Source: Parus major
Lineage: Eukaryota; Chordata; Aves; Passeriformes; Paridae
Length of the DNA stretch: 64,000 nucleotides
NCBI RefSeq assembly: GCF_001522545.3
Contig: NC_031773.1
Span: 37,661,466 to 37,725,465, forward strand
Direction of reading: 5' to 3'
A program made the translations under genes and the position numbers. Under the pieces are notes generated by a model. The model searched no databases and was not told the DNA's origin. It saw only the letters and a program-made list of their open reading frames with translations. This document shows, one piece after another, positions 1 through 12,500 of this stretch. Each line of letters opens with the position of its first letter. Within the stretch, counting starts at the first letter, position 1.

Positions 1-384
1 AAAATCTATGTGCAGCAGAAAAGATGACAGAAGTAAAATGAAATAAAACAGAGTGTTATCAGCTGCTCTTAACCAGAAAAAAAAATGGGCAAAAATTTTC
101 TATTTCTGGAATAGTATATGATTTTCTTCTAAAAGGAATATATTTAAGTTGACCAAAACAATTACTATATATAATATGAGATTGAAATAATTTTATTTCT
201 CACTTAAACCAGATTGAAAATGGTTATATATCTGCTACTGTATGTATGTGAATGATTTTTATGTGTTTGCTTCAGAACTTGGAAGCTAGAAATGGCATTA
301 AAAAAAAAAAGAGGAGTTTGCAGTTTTTCAGTGCTGAGAAGAAAAGTTTATCTCACTGCTTTTGTTTGTTTGTTTTTCTTCAAG
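1..384 (+). other. 3' end of the intron before exon 1
   Basis: AT-rich intronic sequence ending in a T-rich tract and the acceptor TTCAAG at 379-384. An open frame starting at 252 is only intron read-through into exon 1. No other feature seen. Confidence 0.8.
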
Positions 385-584
385 CTCCAGGTAAAGTAGT
401 GAATCTCACAGTTGAAGCCTTAAATTCTTCAGCTGTAAATCTGATCTGGTTTCTCCCTCGGCAACCAAATGGAAAGATAACTAGCTTCAAGATTAGTGTG
501 AAACATGCAAGAAGTGGAATTGTAGTGAAAGATGTCTTGGTTAAAGTAGAGGACCTTCTGTCTGGGAGGTTACCAGAATGTAAT
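385..584 (+). CDS. PTPRQ: PTPRQ local exon 1: FN3 domain a, first half
   Basis: Acceptor TTCAAG at 379-384 and donor GTAAGT at 585. It enters in phase 1 and leaves in phase 0. It encodes the A-C' strands of an FN3 domain: the core Trp is in VNLIWF and the family motif in RQPNGKI. Sequons NLT and NSS suggest N-glycosylation. An ATG-started reading from 252 would add intron-encoded residues and was rejected as the start. Upstream exons are outside the window. Confidence 0.93.
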
Positions 585-3500
585 GTAAGTGCTATAGACA
601 TTTTAAATTAGAAATAGACTTAACCCACAGAATATAGTTTTACATTTAAAATTTGAGACACAAAAATATGGAGGCTCGATTTTCAGAAAGATTCCAAAAA
701 CCTTACAAACTTAGTCCCAAGACAAGACAAAATGGATGAAGAAAACCCTTTCTGTTCAATGTAGTTTAAATGGAATGCTTTTGCTTGAAAATTTGAGTTT
801 AATCAAAGTAAAAATATTATGAAAGGCTAAGTTTGCCATATTTTTAACAGAAAATCATGAAATAGAAAATTTCTGGGTTTTTCAGCTTTCAATTTTTTAT
901 TTTTTTGTTTTACAAACTATTCAATTAGAAAAACCCCAAAAAGTTATAGGGGTTTTTTGGTCAGAGCAGAAAATATAGTATTGTTATAACACAATGTTAT
1001 AACATAGTATTGTTATAACATAATGTCTTATGTTCTATGTAGTATGATAATGCTTTTTGCATTTAAAAATATGCTTTATTCTGTGTATCACATTTCAATA
1101 TTTTTTAAATACTTCTCATATCAAAATAAAAATCAAACATGATTAGCAGAGTGATTTTCAAAAATATGGTTTTAGTTTGAATTGTTCTTATTGTTGAATT
1201 CCGACCTGCAACCATTGTATCCTGTTGGAATTTCTTGAAGAAAATTCTCTTGTTTAGAATTTTTTCTTTTTATCCTTCTTACTTTGAGCAGAATTTTGCA
1301 ATTACTCAAATGTCAAAACATAAGGTAACAGAACCTTTTTCTTTTTATGTTTTTTCAAATTCCTAAGCTTGGTGCTTTAATGAAAAGTGGTTTTAAATGA
1401 CATAAATTATCATAACTTTGGTTTCAGGTTTTATTTGGAAGATCATCTTAGGCATTGCAATGGTCCCTGACACCAGGCTGATTTAATTCAGCACTGAGAA
1501 GGCAGGCTGCCACCTGCTGAACCATGAGCATTGGTCACCACAATGCCTAGCAATTTTTCAGAGTTGTCTCCTGACAGGATGGATTAAGAAACTGTCTAGT
1601 TTTATCCAAGATGCATGGATACATGTGTGTTGTAGTGTGTATGCACATGCACACACACATATGTGATGCAAAAGGATTGTGCTAGGGAACATTCTTTTCA
1701 AGAGGGAGACTGAATGCTGAAAACAGAAACTGGGAATAGTTAGATGAATTCTAGAGAGATGCTTCTATTCAGGCAGATTTGAGATCTTTGAAAAAGGCAG
1801 GAAACTATAACACTGTCACTAATAGGAAGCATTAGCACAGTCTGCCTGAATTTGGAAACTGAAGTACAAAAAGGAGAATCAATTTAGGGTAATTTTTTTC
1901 AAAGATGGTCTGCCTTTTTTATCTACATGTATTTAGAGTTACTGGTTATAGATGCACCTGATTGTGTTTCATATTTTGTATTTATAGGATAAGAGTGAAT
2001 CTTTTCTGTGGAGTACTACCACTCCTTCAACTACTTTTGGGAAACCCACAATTCTTTCACAGACTACAGTGACACCAGTTACAGAGGCACCAAGTCAAAT
2101 GAGCTCTGTTTGGAGTGAACCCATCAGCTTTGTTGTAACTAACCTCAGGCCATACACCACCTATCTTTTTGAAGTCTCTGCAGTCACCACTGAAGCGGGC
2201 TACATTGACAGCGCCATTGTCCGGACACCAGAATCAGGTACGTTAAATACATACGGCTTTAAAATGGCAACTAGGTTCCCAGATTTATGTGAAAAACTTC
2301 AAAATACAGGTTTGATTTTCTGCTGCGAGATACTTCTGTCCAAATCTGTCTTTATCTGTATCATGCTTTTGTATTTTCATGATTGCTTAATTTTACCTGA
2401 GGGAATAAATTGAAAATGTTTATATATTTATGTATCTAATAATGTACAATGAGTGAGAGTTCACTTTTTGTTAGAAGTCAAATACACCAAAATTATGCTC
2501 AGGACAGATCAAATTTTATGAAAAAGAGAGGGCAATATAAGAACTGCAAATAGAATAATGGTGGAAGAATTGAAAATAAAGATGAAGGGGATAGCTGTCA
2601 TGCATAATATTCTAAAAGTATGGGTTTTGTGTGCATAGAAATGCACCTTAAGCTTCTTTGCCTTTGTAGAGAAATGAGCAATGATAAAGAAAACTCCTGT
2701 ACTTATGTTGGCAATCTGTACCTATTGCAGAAAGTTGTTCAGTGCTGAAGAAATCTTTAAGCACTAGGTGAAGTTGATTTTTGATTTGTTGCAATTCACT
2801 GTTTTTCAATCGGAATCAATGGTCCATGAGCAGCACTTCTATAATGGCTTAGGTAGTGGGAACACTGTTACCAGAGCTATAAAAAAAAGGCTTTCCAGAG
2901 GAATGTTGTTCTGGCTTTCTGTTTGCTAGCACATCATTCTTTTACTTGACATGGTGTGATGTTGCTTGGTTCTCTTTCATACATACAAAATAGATAGCAA
3001 TGTTCAGATAAAAAAAATAAAAATTATTCCATGCTAGAAATGTTCAGTATAATTGCTTTGACAAAATTTCAATAGTCTTAGTTTGCCACTCTGTCTAGGG
3101 TTGATGAAATTTTGCTCAGTTTCTCTTCTAAGTTTTCAGGGCTAATTTTAGTTTATTTTTCACCTTTGTCTCTTAGAGATTATTTGCGTACTATCAACAC
3201 TCTTGATCCATTTATGAGAGTTGTCTTAAAACAGAAATGAAGTAATTTTAACGATATGCTTTAATGGCTTCCCTTCAGAATATTTAATTTTTATGTCTAA
3301 AATGAATTGTCTGATATGGGGTCCTTGGTCATCCTAATATAAAATATTTTATGGTCAAAGACTTTTTCCAATATTGTTTAAGTTCCAGAAGATCCACCAC
3401 AGAATTTTGCCAAGAGCAACATTACAGCAAAGTCTTTCTCAGTAATGTGGGATCCACCAACCATAGTAACAGGGAAATTCAGTTACAGAGTTGAGCTGTA

Positions 3501-6500
3501 TGGACCATCTGGTAAGTCAGAATTGATGTTACCATTTCTTCTGATTTTTTATGATTATTTCCTTACACATTCTTCTGGGCCTGCCAATCAAAAATGGATA
3601 GTCAAAAGCAGTGTTATGTGTCTCTATTTTACTATTGTGTTTAAACTGTTTGTAGATTAATTTTAAGGGAATAGTCAGTCCATCACAAGGAACAGTTGAT
3701 TTCACATTAGATATTCCTAAGAACAGGGAAAATCAACTTCTCCTCAGCCTCCCAGGAGATGACAGGTTAAGTACAGGTGAATTGCTGTGCTTATACATCC
3801 AAATTTTTCTGTATCTTACCTTTACTTTTTTCTCTTTCTGTTAAAGATTTATGGAGAATTTTCATCCTCATGCAGTATGCAATCAACTCTTTAAGTCTGT
3901 TTTGATGTTCTTGCAATTTTTTTAAACTCAGAAATATATAGATGCAGAAATTACAGAACTGCCTGTAGTTCAGTAAGACATAAGCTGTATTCTAATGTTT
4001 TTACGGGACCACACAGGAAAAGTAAGATAATTTTTTTTTAATCTCTTCCTCTAAAAGCTCATCCTTGAAGTGGCTTGGTTGGTTGGTTGTTTCATTCCCC
4101 ATATATCCAGCATTAGTCCATTGATTCCCGGTTAGCTTCTCCCCAGAAAAAATTGTCTTTTCATTTGTTCATCATACTGGAAAGAAGCCATGGACTTGTT
4201 TCTGTTTTAGACCTAAAATCTCTTTATTTTTAATTCCAGGTCATGTTTTGGATAACAGTACAAAAGACCATAGGTTTGTGTTTAGTAACCTTGTGCCGTT
4301 TACAACATATGACGTGTATGTCAGTGCTGAGACAAGCGCTGGGCTGGGGCCAAGGACCAACCTTACAGTTTTCACTCCTGCAGATGGTAAGCAAGCATAG
4401 AGAAGAAAAAAAACCCCTGGATGGATGTTAAAAAGGTTTCAGTTTTCCCTTCAGAGCCTTTAAAGTACTTTGAAAAGGAGAAGAATGGATATAAGAGCAC
4501 TAGAAGAGATGAAAAAAGGTTACAAAAAAACCCTAAAGAAATCAGCTAAATGTTATTATGTCATTTATTTCTTTGTTTTTGTCAGGTTCATACTTTGTCA
4601 GTCCATTTGTCTGCTATCACAGGCCTTCAGAGATTGCGAAAGAAATGTAATTTCTTTCGAAATGGAAGTCAAATGATAGTTTTAGACAGTGATGAAGTTG
4701 CAGGGCCAGCTCTGCCCCGTTAGATGGCAGCAAGAGGAAAAGAAAGAGCAGCGCAGCCTCCTTCTGCTGCTCTTTCAGCCCCGTTCCTCCCTGAACCGCT
4801 CCTTTGGCTCCTTCTCAGCAAACCCAGGGCCCAAACCCATCTCTGATGGAGCCACCATCAGCAGCGAGGGCAGCTCTGAGACAGGGCCAAAATAACCAGC
4901 TATCCAGGTTAGAGCCCTTGGCTGCATGGAAATGCAGTTTTATCTTCCATGTACGTGAGATTGTGTGGGATTCTTGGCCAGCATTCGAGGATGAGTGAGG
5001 AAAAATGAGATTTGGTGTGTAATAGGCAGTTTCAAGATGGTTATTTCTGACTTATGTTTATGCCGCACAACACAAATTTAGAAAATCTCCACCTTGGGGA
5101 TTGCTGGCAATGTTTGCTGTTAAGGTATAACACTGGGAGGAAAACCTATCTTTTGCACTTTGAAATATGAATACAAAAACCTATCTTTCTCTACTGTATT
5201 CTTTCCTGAATGATCTACTTTTGGCAGCTCTCAGAGACAGCTCCAGGGATGACTTACCTGAGTACATTCAGTAATTCTCATATTGTGTCGAAATGCACTG
5301 TCAGGAGCCAAAGAGAATTTTAGTGGGTTTGGGGTTTTTTTAGCATAACACAAGAGTGTCTTTCTTTAAAGCCAAATCTAAAAATCCTCCTTATGCAAAT
5401 AATTACAAAATTGTCTTTTATTGAAGTCTATTAGGAAAAAAAATATTTCTTTTTGTATCAACTCTGAATATCACTCTATTGAATATAAATGTCTTTTAGC
5501 TCTGGTGGTCCTATGGAAATTATAATATAATTTAGACTGAGTTTTAAATGAAGAAATTATATAAACTATATAATTTCTATCTATATATAGATATATATTT
5601 CATATCTATAATTGCACACATATAAAATATATAATATAAATAAAATTCTATAAACTTAAATAAAATTACAAAAACCTTTTGTAAAAGGGAAATTAAAAAG
5701 ATGTATCACATTAATGTTTTTTCCCAAGCTTTTTACTTCATTCTAGTATAGCTTTGATGATTTTAGAACTAACTTTTCATTTTCAAATATACTTAAGACT
5801 CCATATAGGAAAATAGAAAAAGTCTGCTTGATTCCAATCAAGTAGACCTCAGTAGAGCTATCCTGGTTTATATCATCTTAGTGTCTAACCTACAATACAG
5901 ATCTTATGAGTTAAAAAAGCGTGTGTATTTTTAGAACTGTAACTTCTTTACTAAGAAAACATATGAAGTAAGTCTCTATCCTGCACAGGGTCAACTCAAA
6001 AGACAAGGATGTGAAATTTGATTGTCTATTGTACTTTTCATCCAATGCTGAAAAACCTTGTAATAATCACAAGTGTTTAATGAACTTAAATTTCCTCTTG
6101 AATATTTAGTCCCAGGTGCTGTGTCAGATTTACAACTAGCAGAAGTGGAAGCCACATATATAAAAATTATTTGGAGGAAGCCACAGCAACCAAATGGAAT
6201 CATTACCCAGTACAGAGTTAAAGTTCACATGCAGGAAACGCTTATCACTCTGGAAAACACTATTCTTGGAGACAAAAATAAGGTATTATTTTATTATTTT
6301 TTTAATATGGATTTTATGTTAGAATAAATTTGCTCTCTGCCTTATCTGACATTTACAGAACATGGAAGTAGCTCCCACAGATGACTTGTCAATGTTTTTA
6401 AAAGCCAGCTTCCTCAGATCACTCTCTTTCTCTGACTGGCTTTCAAAAAGATTCCAATAATGCAGTTTCCACAACACAATAAAATAAATCATTCTGACAG

Positions 6501-9500
6501 AATTATCCAGCTGCTAAAGGCAGGAAGACTCAGCCCACAGTCTTGCCCTTCTGAGTCCTTGAGTTCTTTGTGGCATAGGGTGGCCAGACTATTAAGAGTA
6601 AAGATTTGGGTACCTAGATTGATACACAGCCACTCAGTAAAACCTCTAGGAGATGTGGGTATGAACCCTGTGAATTCAGCAGAAGTGTCCAAAGGATGGT
6701 TGAGTGTTGTACTAGCAAGGCTAAGACTTTCTGCCTCTTTTTATGCTTAACTCCATGCTGTGGTTGCATACTAAGGATATCTGTGTACATCTATGGGATC
6801 ATATCTCTTGGGGGACCTATGCTGTCAATCAGTCTAGCTTCTGGATTTTGGGTGCTGGTGTGCTTTACATGCTTAGAGGAGCAGCTCTGAATATGCAGCA
6901 CAGAACTGCAGACCCCCAGAAACATTCAGCTCAGGACTGAATTCCTTCTGAGGCAGGGCTTTTTGGTCTGAGTTTTGAAAACAGGTGCCCAAAGTCTGCA
7001 CAGTTCCTTATTTTTTCAGACAGTGATGTCTTTCACTGGATCTGAATTGGAATCTAAGGTTTTGATGTAGAGCTCTAGGAAGGAGTTCACTTTCAAGTTG
7101 AACAATATACATTAAATAGAGCCCTGGAGTCAAATGTTAAATAAGGAGAAAGGGGAAAAAAAAATAGGATAAGGATCCATTCATTAAGCCAGGCAGGCAT
7201 CCTTGGAAAAGGAAAGTATATTACTCTGTAATTAAAGATTTTATCATAGTCCGGATGCAAAAAATTTAAATAGTCTGCACAAAAATGTTTTAGTCATGGA
7301 ATTTTCTAATTTTTGACTTCTTAGTGCAGTATCATTGCTGCTTTATTATAATTTATTGAATGTAATTTTCTAATTAAAAACCAAAGCAAATCATAAAATA
7401 CTTTGCTTTATCTAGAACTGCATTGACCACAGCTTAGAGCAGCTACAGGACTTGAACTGTCAGACCCACAGTGCTAATGGTACTCAATAACCAGTTGAGT
7501 TACAACACCAAAAGCTGTTGTCTTATATGTGGAAAATCCTCATAAGCAAAAAGTATTTCCATGTGGCCTACTGTTTTGCTATGAAATGCTGGTGAAGATG
7601 AGTCATATACAGTTTTTACCTTTTGGTACTTAGGTGAGATTGATGCTCTATCTGTGCCTGTGGCTAATGTACCTCACAGTAAAGGAGTAAAAAAGGGCTT
7701 TGCCCTTTCTCTGCCCAGAGTCCATAGGGAAAGGACTAAAGTGTATTAGTTACATCACTGTAAAAGCATCTCTTTCTGGCAATGAGATGGGCCATATGTG
7801 TGAGTGGGGAGTGTTCCAGATGACAGCAGAACAATTCAGAGATACTTGTGTCCTGGATTTACTCCCAGATTTTGAAGGGGCATGAAGATCTGGTGCTAAC
7901 ACACCATTTTGTACCTATGCTCTAGCCTCTCTCTCTCTTTTCTGCTTTCGTTTCTCCTCTCTTTGTTGTTCTTATGTCTGCGCCATCCCTTTCCAATTGA
8001 CTGGATCTGTTCTTTTCATCTTCTGTCCTATAGGCCCCTCTATCACTTGCCTCCCTTTCACTCTCTTTTTTCACATATATACACCCTTATCTTTCTCTCC
8101 CCTTTATTTCATTAGCTTCTGGTTTTTCTCTGTCTTATTCCCTCTCAGAGATCTAGTCAGCCTGCTAATTCTTTCCTTGAGGGACTTGAATGGCCACTGA
8201 AATCCTCTTGTTTTCCGTGAAATCCTCTTGTTTTCTGTGCCTGCTGCCTTCTTTCAGGATATATTTAGTACAAATAAAATCTCCCAAGTTCAATATAGCT
8301 CCAAAGATACAGCTTTAAAATGAAAGGCCTTACTCTGAAATTGCCACCTTAATATAAAATATATATTTTAAGAAAAAATTTTAAGTGGTGTTTGATTAAA
8401 CAATAACCAAAATAAAATGTTGTAGGCTACTGGCAACTGAACATTTTTATGACAAAGATTATATTTTTTAAATTATTCTAATGATCAATAACATTTGTAT
8501 GTCAACATTTACATAGTATCTATGTGCATGCAGAAACATACACATATTATTTTTATATTAGATAGAAATTTAATTATATCATTTAGTGATGACTAGGTTT
8601 GTGATTTCTTTTTATATTTTTAACTCGTAGTATCTGATTGATTCTTTGGAACCATACGCAATAAATGAAAATACCAAACCTTCTCCTCCCCCTTGGAATT
8701 CAGTGGAAGCAGACAATGATTTATATGAAGGTTCAGCTGAAATGTTTCCCAGTATTCAGACAGCTTCCCCAGTAATATTTACAAGTGTATCTGGTGATAA
8801 TTTGCCTGATATAAATGGAGCTGCAGAGCTGCATTCTGCATTGGGTAAGATAATTTAGGGTATTTTTCTACCTGCTTCTTTGTTCTGAAGGACCCCCATC
8901 ACTGTCCCAGATATGATCTTTAGCACATGGTTCAAGCAAATTATAAATGGGTCATTTGCTGGAGTCAGATTTTTTTACTACCAAATAACCTTCTGAAGCA
9001 AATGGGAATGCCACACAGGCAGGAACTAGCCCCTTGTCACCCAGCTGACCTTCTTCCTAGTGAAAGGAGCACCCGAGAGCCATCAGCCAAGCTGCATAGA
9101 CAATCAGTTATTACAGTTGCCAAAGCAGGTGTGATTGTCAGGGATTAACATATCTCCAAGCCCTTCAGAGACCTTGATTTCTCTAAGCCTTTTGACTAAT
9201 AGGTTTTCAAATGTCAGTGAAGGTAAATAGGTCAAAAAGTTACAACTTTGCTATATGGGTTACAAACAGGTGGAGATGACCCCATGACATGGTGATGTCA
9301 TTAGCGAGTACACTTGTTCTGTATTATCAATGGACCACTGTTTCTTTACCAAGTATGGATATTTACAAATCATCAAGCAGCCCTCAGCTGACAGGCAGGG
9401 ATTTCAAATATCACTCTAAATTTTGACAGCGTTTTGAAGAGTGGGGAGAAAATAAAAGTTTTATTTTTTTTTTTTAATGATTTAATTAAGTCACTGAATT

Positions 9501-12500
9501 CATCTATATACACCAATATCTAAAACCAGAATTGAATCCCTTATTTTAAACAACAGTGGATATTTTCTGTGCTATGTTAATCCTGAAGAATCTTCTTTGT
9601 CATACACAGGAAATGTACAGTGTTTTCAATGTAAATCTTCTTTTTATGGCCTCATTCAGTTTGAAGTATTGGCTTGCTAAAAGATGTCTCTGTTGCAGCA
9701 AATTTATTTTAGCCAGTGTCTGTTGTGATCTACCATACAAGTATTATTTTATAGGAGTGATTATACTAGTTAAAGCTGTTGACAGCCAAATTTTCGACAG
9801 GGTCTGCTGATTTTTCAATGCCTTCCTTTTAATGCCCTTCTCACTGAACTCTGAGCCTGATATTCAGGTATATGAAGCGCCCACATCTTTACATGTTGCA
9901 TTGGCATAATTAGTCCTTTATAGCAGATGATTTTGGCCTACACAGTTGGATTGTGGCTGACTTTGAACCTTATTGTGAGTGCACCAGAATCTCTTTGTGG
10001 GCACGCATGGATTCATCATACTAATGACCACAACTCTTCAGCTAAAAAATACCAGTGTGAAGGGATCTGTGAAGGCAGTCTTTCCTAGTATTGTTGTTCT
10101 AGCACCATTGTGAGGGCAAGGAAGGAGGAATCTATCTTTCTTAATTAAAAATATTTAAAACCTTTCAAAAGCTCCGTCAGTCTGGGAGCCATTGTTCTGA
10201 AATCACTGGAGAGACTAGGCCTTATACAAAAGTACCTTCCTAGCCTCTAGGGGACTGATTACTCACAGAACCTCACAATTCTACTTGTTGCTCATTCACT
10301 CTTTCACCTAGGCTAATCTATCTATTGTACACATGAAAATGGACCTATAATAGACTCTTCTTTAGGGAGTTAAGAGGTGGAATGTAGACTTTTCTTTATA
10401 TTTTTGTAATTGACGGGAAAATTAATTCTTTTAGAATAAAGTAGTTCCAGGTTTCCATACCAAAGTGAGTTTAGAATGCATAAGAAATAAAATTATCAGT
10501 AAGTAGCTATTTCTCTCTATTTACTCACAGATAATGAATATAGCATTGATATTTTGGCTGAAGAACTGTCCTATATTATAAAGGGCCTCACACCTTTCAC
10601 AGATTACACAATTAGTGTGTCTGCTTTCACGGCTGTTGGAGAAGGACCACCAGCACTTCTTACAGCCAGGACACAGGAGCAAGGTAAATTATAACTCTGG
10701 TATTTTCATAGTTAACATACATGACTTATTTCACTGAATGTTTGACTTTTTTTAGTTACTTATTTACTTACTGTTATATTTTTATGTTTTTGTTTAAGTC
10801 CCAAGCTCAGTACAAAATATATCTTACAAAAATATTAGTTCTTCCTCTGTCTTGCTGTATTGGGATCCTCCAGCAAATCCCAATGGGAAAATTATTCATT
10901 ACACTGTTTATGCAATGGAACTGGATACAAAAAGAGCATTTAATGAAACTACTTCAAACAACAGCTTACTTATGACAGGTACAGTGTCATTTGATTAAAA
11001 AAATATAAAAATTTTATCTTGCAAGTACATTTTACAAACTTTTTTTTCTCCAATTTTATGTAATGTCATTTGAAATGTATGAGGATCAAATCTCACATAA
11101 TCACACATGTCCACACACACAACAAAACTGCATGTAAAAACAAGGTTAGGACACTACCCAGACTTGTCTTCTGTGGAGGAACATGCAGGGTATGTGAGAT
11201 GGGAGAAGAGGGCTGGTTAAGAAAAACAGTAATTTTTGAAATGGTACAAGCAGTAATTTTGTAAGGGGATTTCTCCTCGGATTATTTGCCTCAGTTTCCT
11301 GTGTCCACATAGGAAAATATTCCTAAATTGTCTAGTCTTTTTCAGATTTGAATTTTTTCACAATATTTGTCTAACATTAATAGCAATTTTCTTATTTTAA
11401 GGGTGTAATTTTTATACTAATGGAAGCAAACACATTCCTAATGGAGTTTCATTTATTAATTGATGTTAATCAAAATAATGCATACAGAGTAAACCCTCAT
11501 ATTTGGATGTTCATGTATGCATTCTTTGATGTGCTTGACGAATTCTTCAAGCTACTTGCAGGGTTGAAGCCAGTTGACTTACTTCAAAATCTTCTGCATT
11601 AACTGCATGCCTATTTGACTGTCACCAAAGAAATGGTAATGTAAATATTCTTTTAGGGGACAAAGGTGTATAAAAACTCTCAGGACAGTATCCAGTCCTA
11701 TATTTTTATAAGTGGCTATGACAAAAGAAATCAACAGTCTAGTTTACGAAGTTAAGAGTCATGATTTTTTAAAATTAATCTTTTCAGGTCTAAAAAAGTA
11801 CACGAATTATAAAATGAGAGTCACAGCCTCTACTGCAGTTGGAGAAAGTGCTTTGTCTGAAGAGAATGATGTTTTTGTGCGAACTCCTGAGGATGGTAAT
11901 ACGTTGCTTGCAATGATGATTTATTTTCTGTACTGAACTTTGTGTTTGTTCAAAAAGAAGACTGTCACATACAAAAAGGGGGAACAAAGTGTATAAATAA
12001 AACCAGTGTTGAAATTATCAGTCTTCTATCAGTGAGTGACTTCATTCAGTCCATTTTTAGCTAAGTGCTAAAAAAGTAATAATGAAAGCCGTGGCATGAC
12101 CCACAATCAACTGATTTCAAATGTGATAGACAAATGTAAGGAAAGCTGCAGAGCTGAGGCTCCCTCTCTCAAAACAATATGTCCCTAGCACCCATCTAAA
12201 TCATAATCTTTGTGACTCCATGTAATATTATTTTTCTTTTTATTATCACGTGTAAATTAGTTTGGTTTTGAAGCATATGGATATTTCAACAATTCAAAGG
12301 CCATATTTCTACTTGTAGACAAAGATGCTGATTAAGTAAAGATTATTTAGTGCTGAATATAATAAGCAGTTGCTTTTGTATATGTTTTATTAATTTTAAG
12401 ACTGATCAATAATTTTAATGTCAGGGATAATACTACATTATGAAGATTTCTGAATCCTACTTTCTTGCAAGGCAGTTCCAACCCATGAAGTCATTGGGGC

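Larger units (their letters stand above)
6283..8630 (+). other. PTPRQ: Intron 5
   Basis: 2.3-kb intron. It contains a tRNA-derived SINE relic (about 7413-7510, minus orientation), a strongly pyrimidine-biased tract (about 7921-8130) and a 20-bp tandem duplication (8198-8237). No coding signal seen. Confidence 0.75.
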
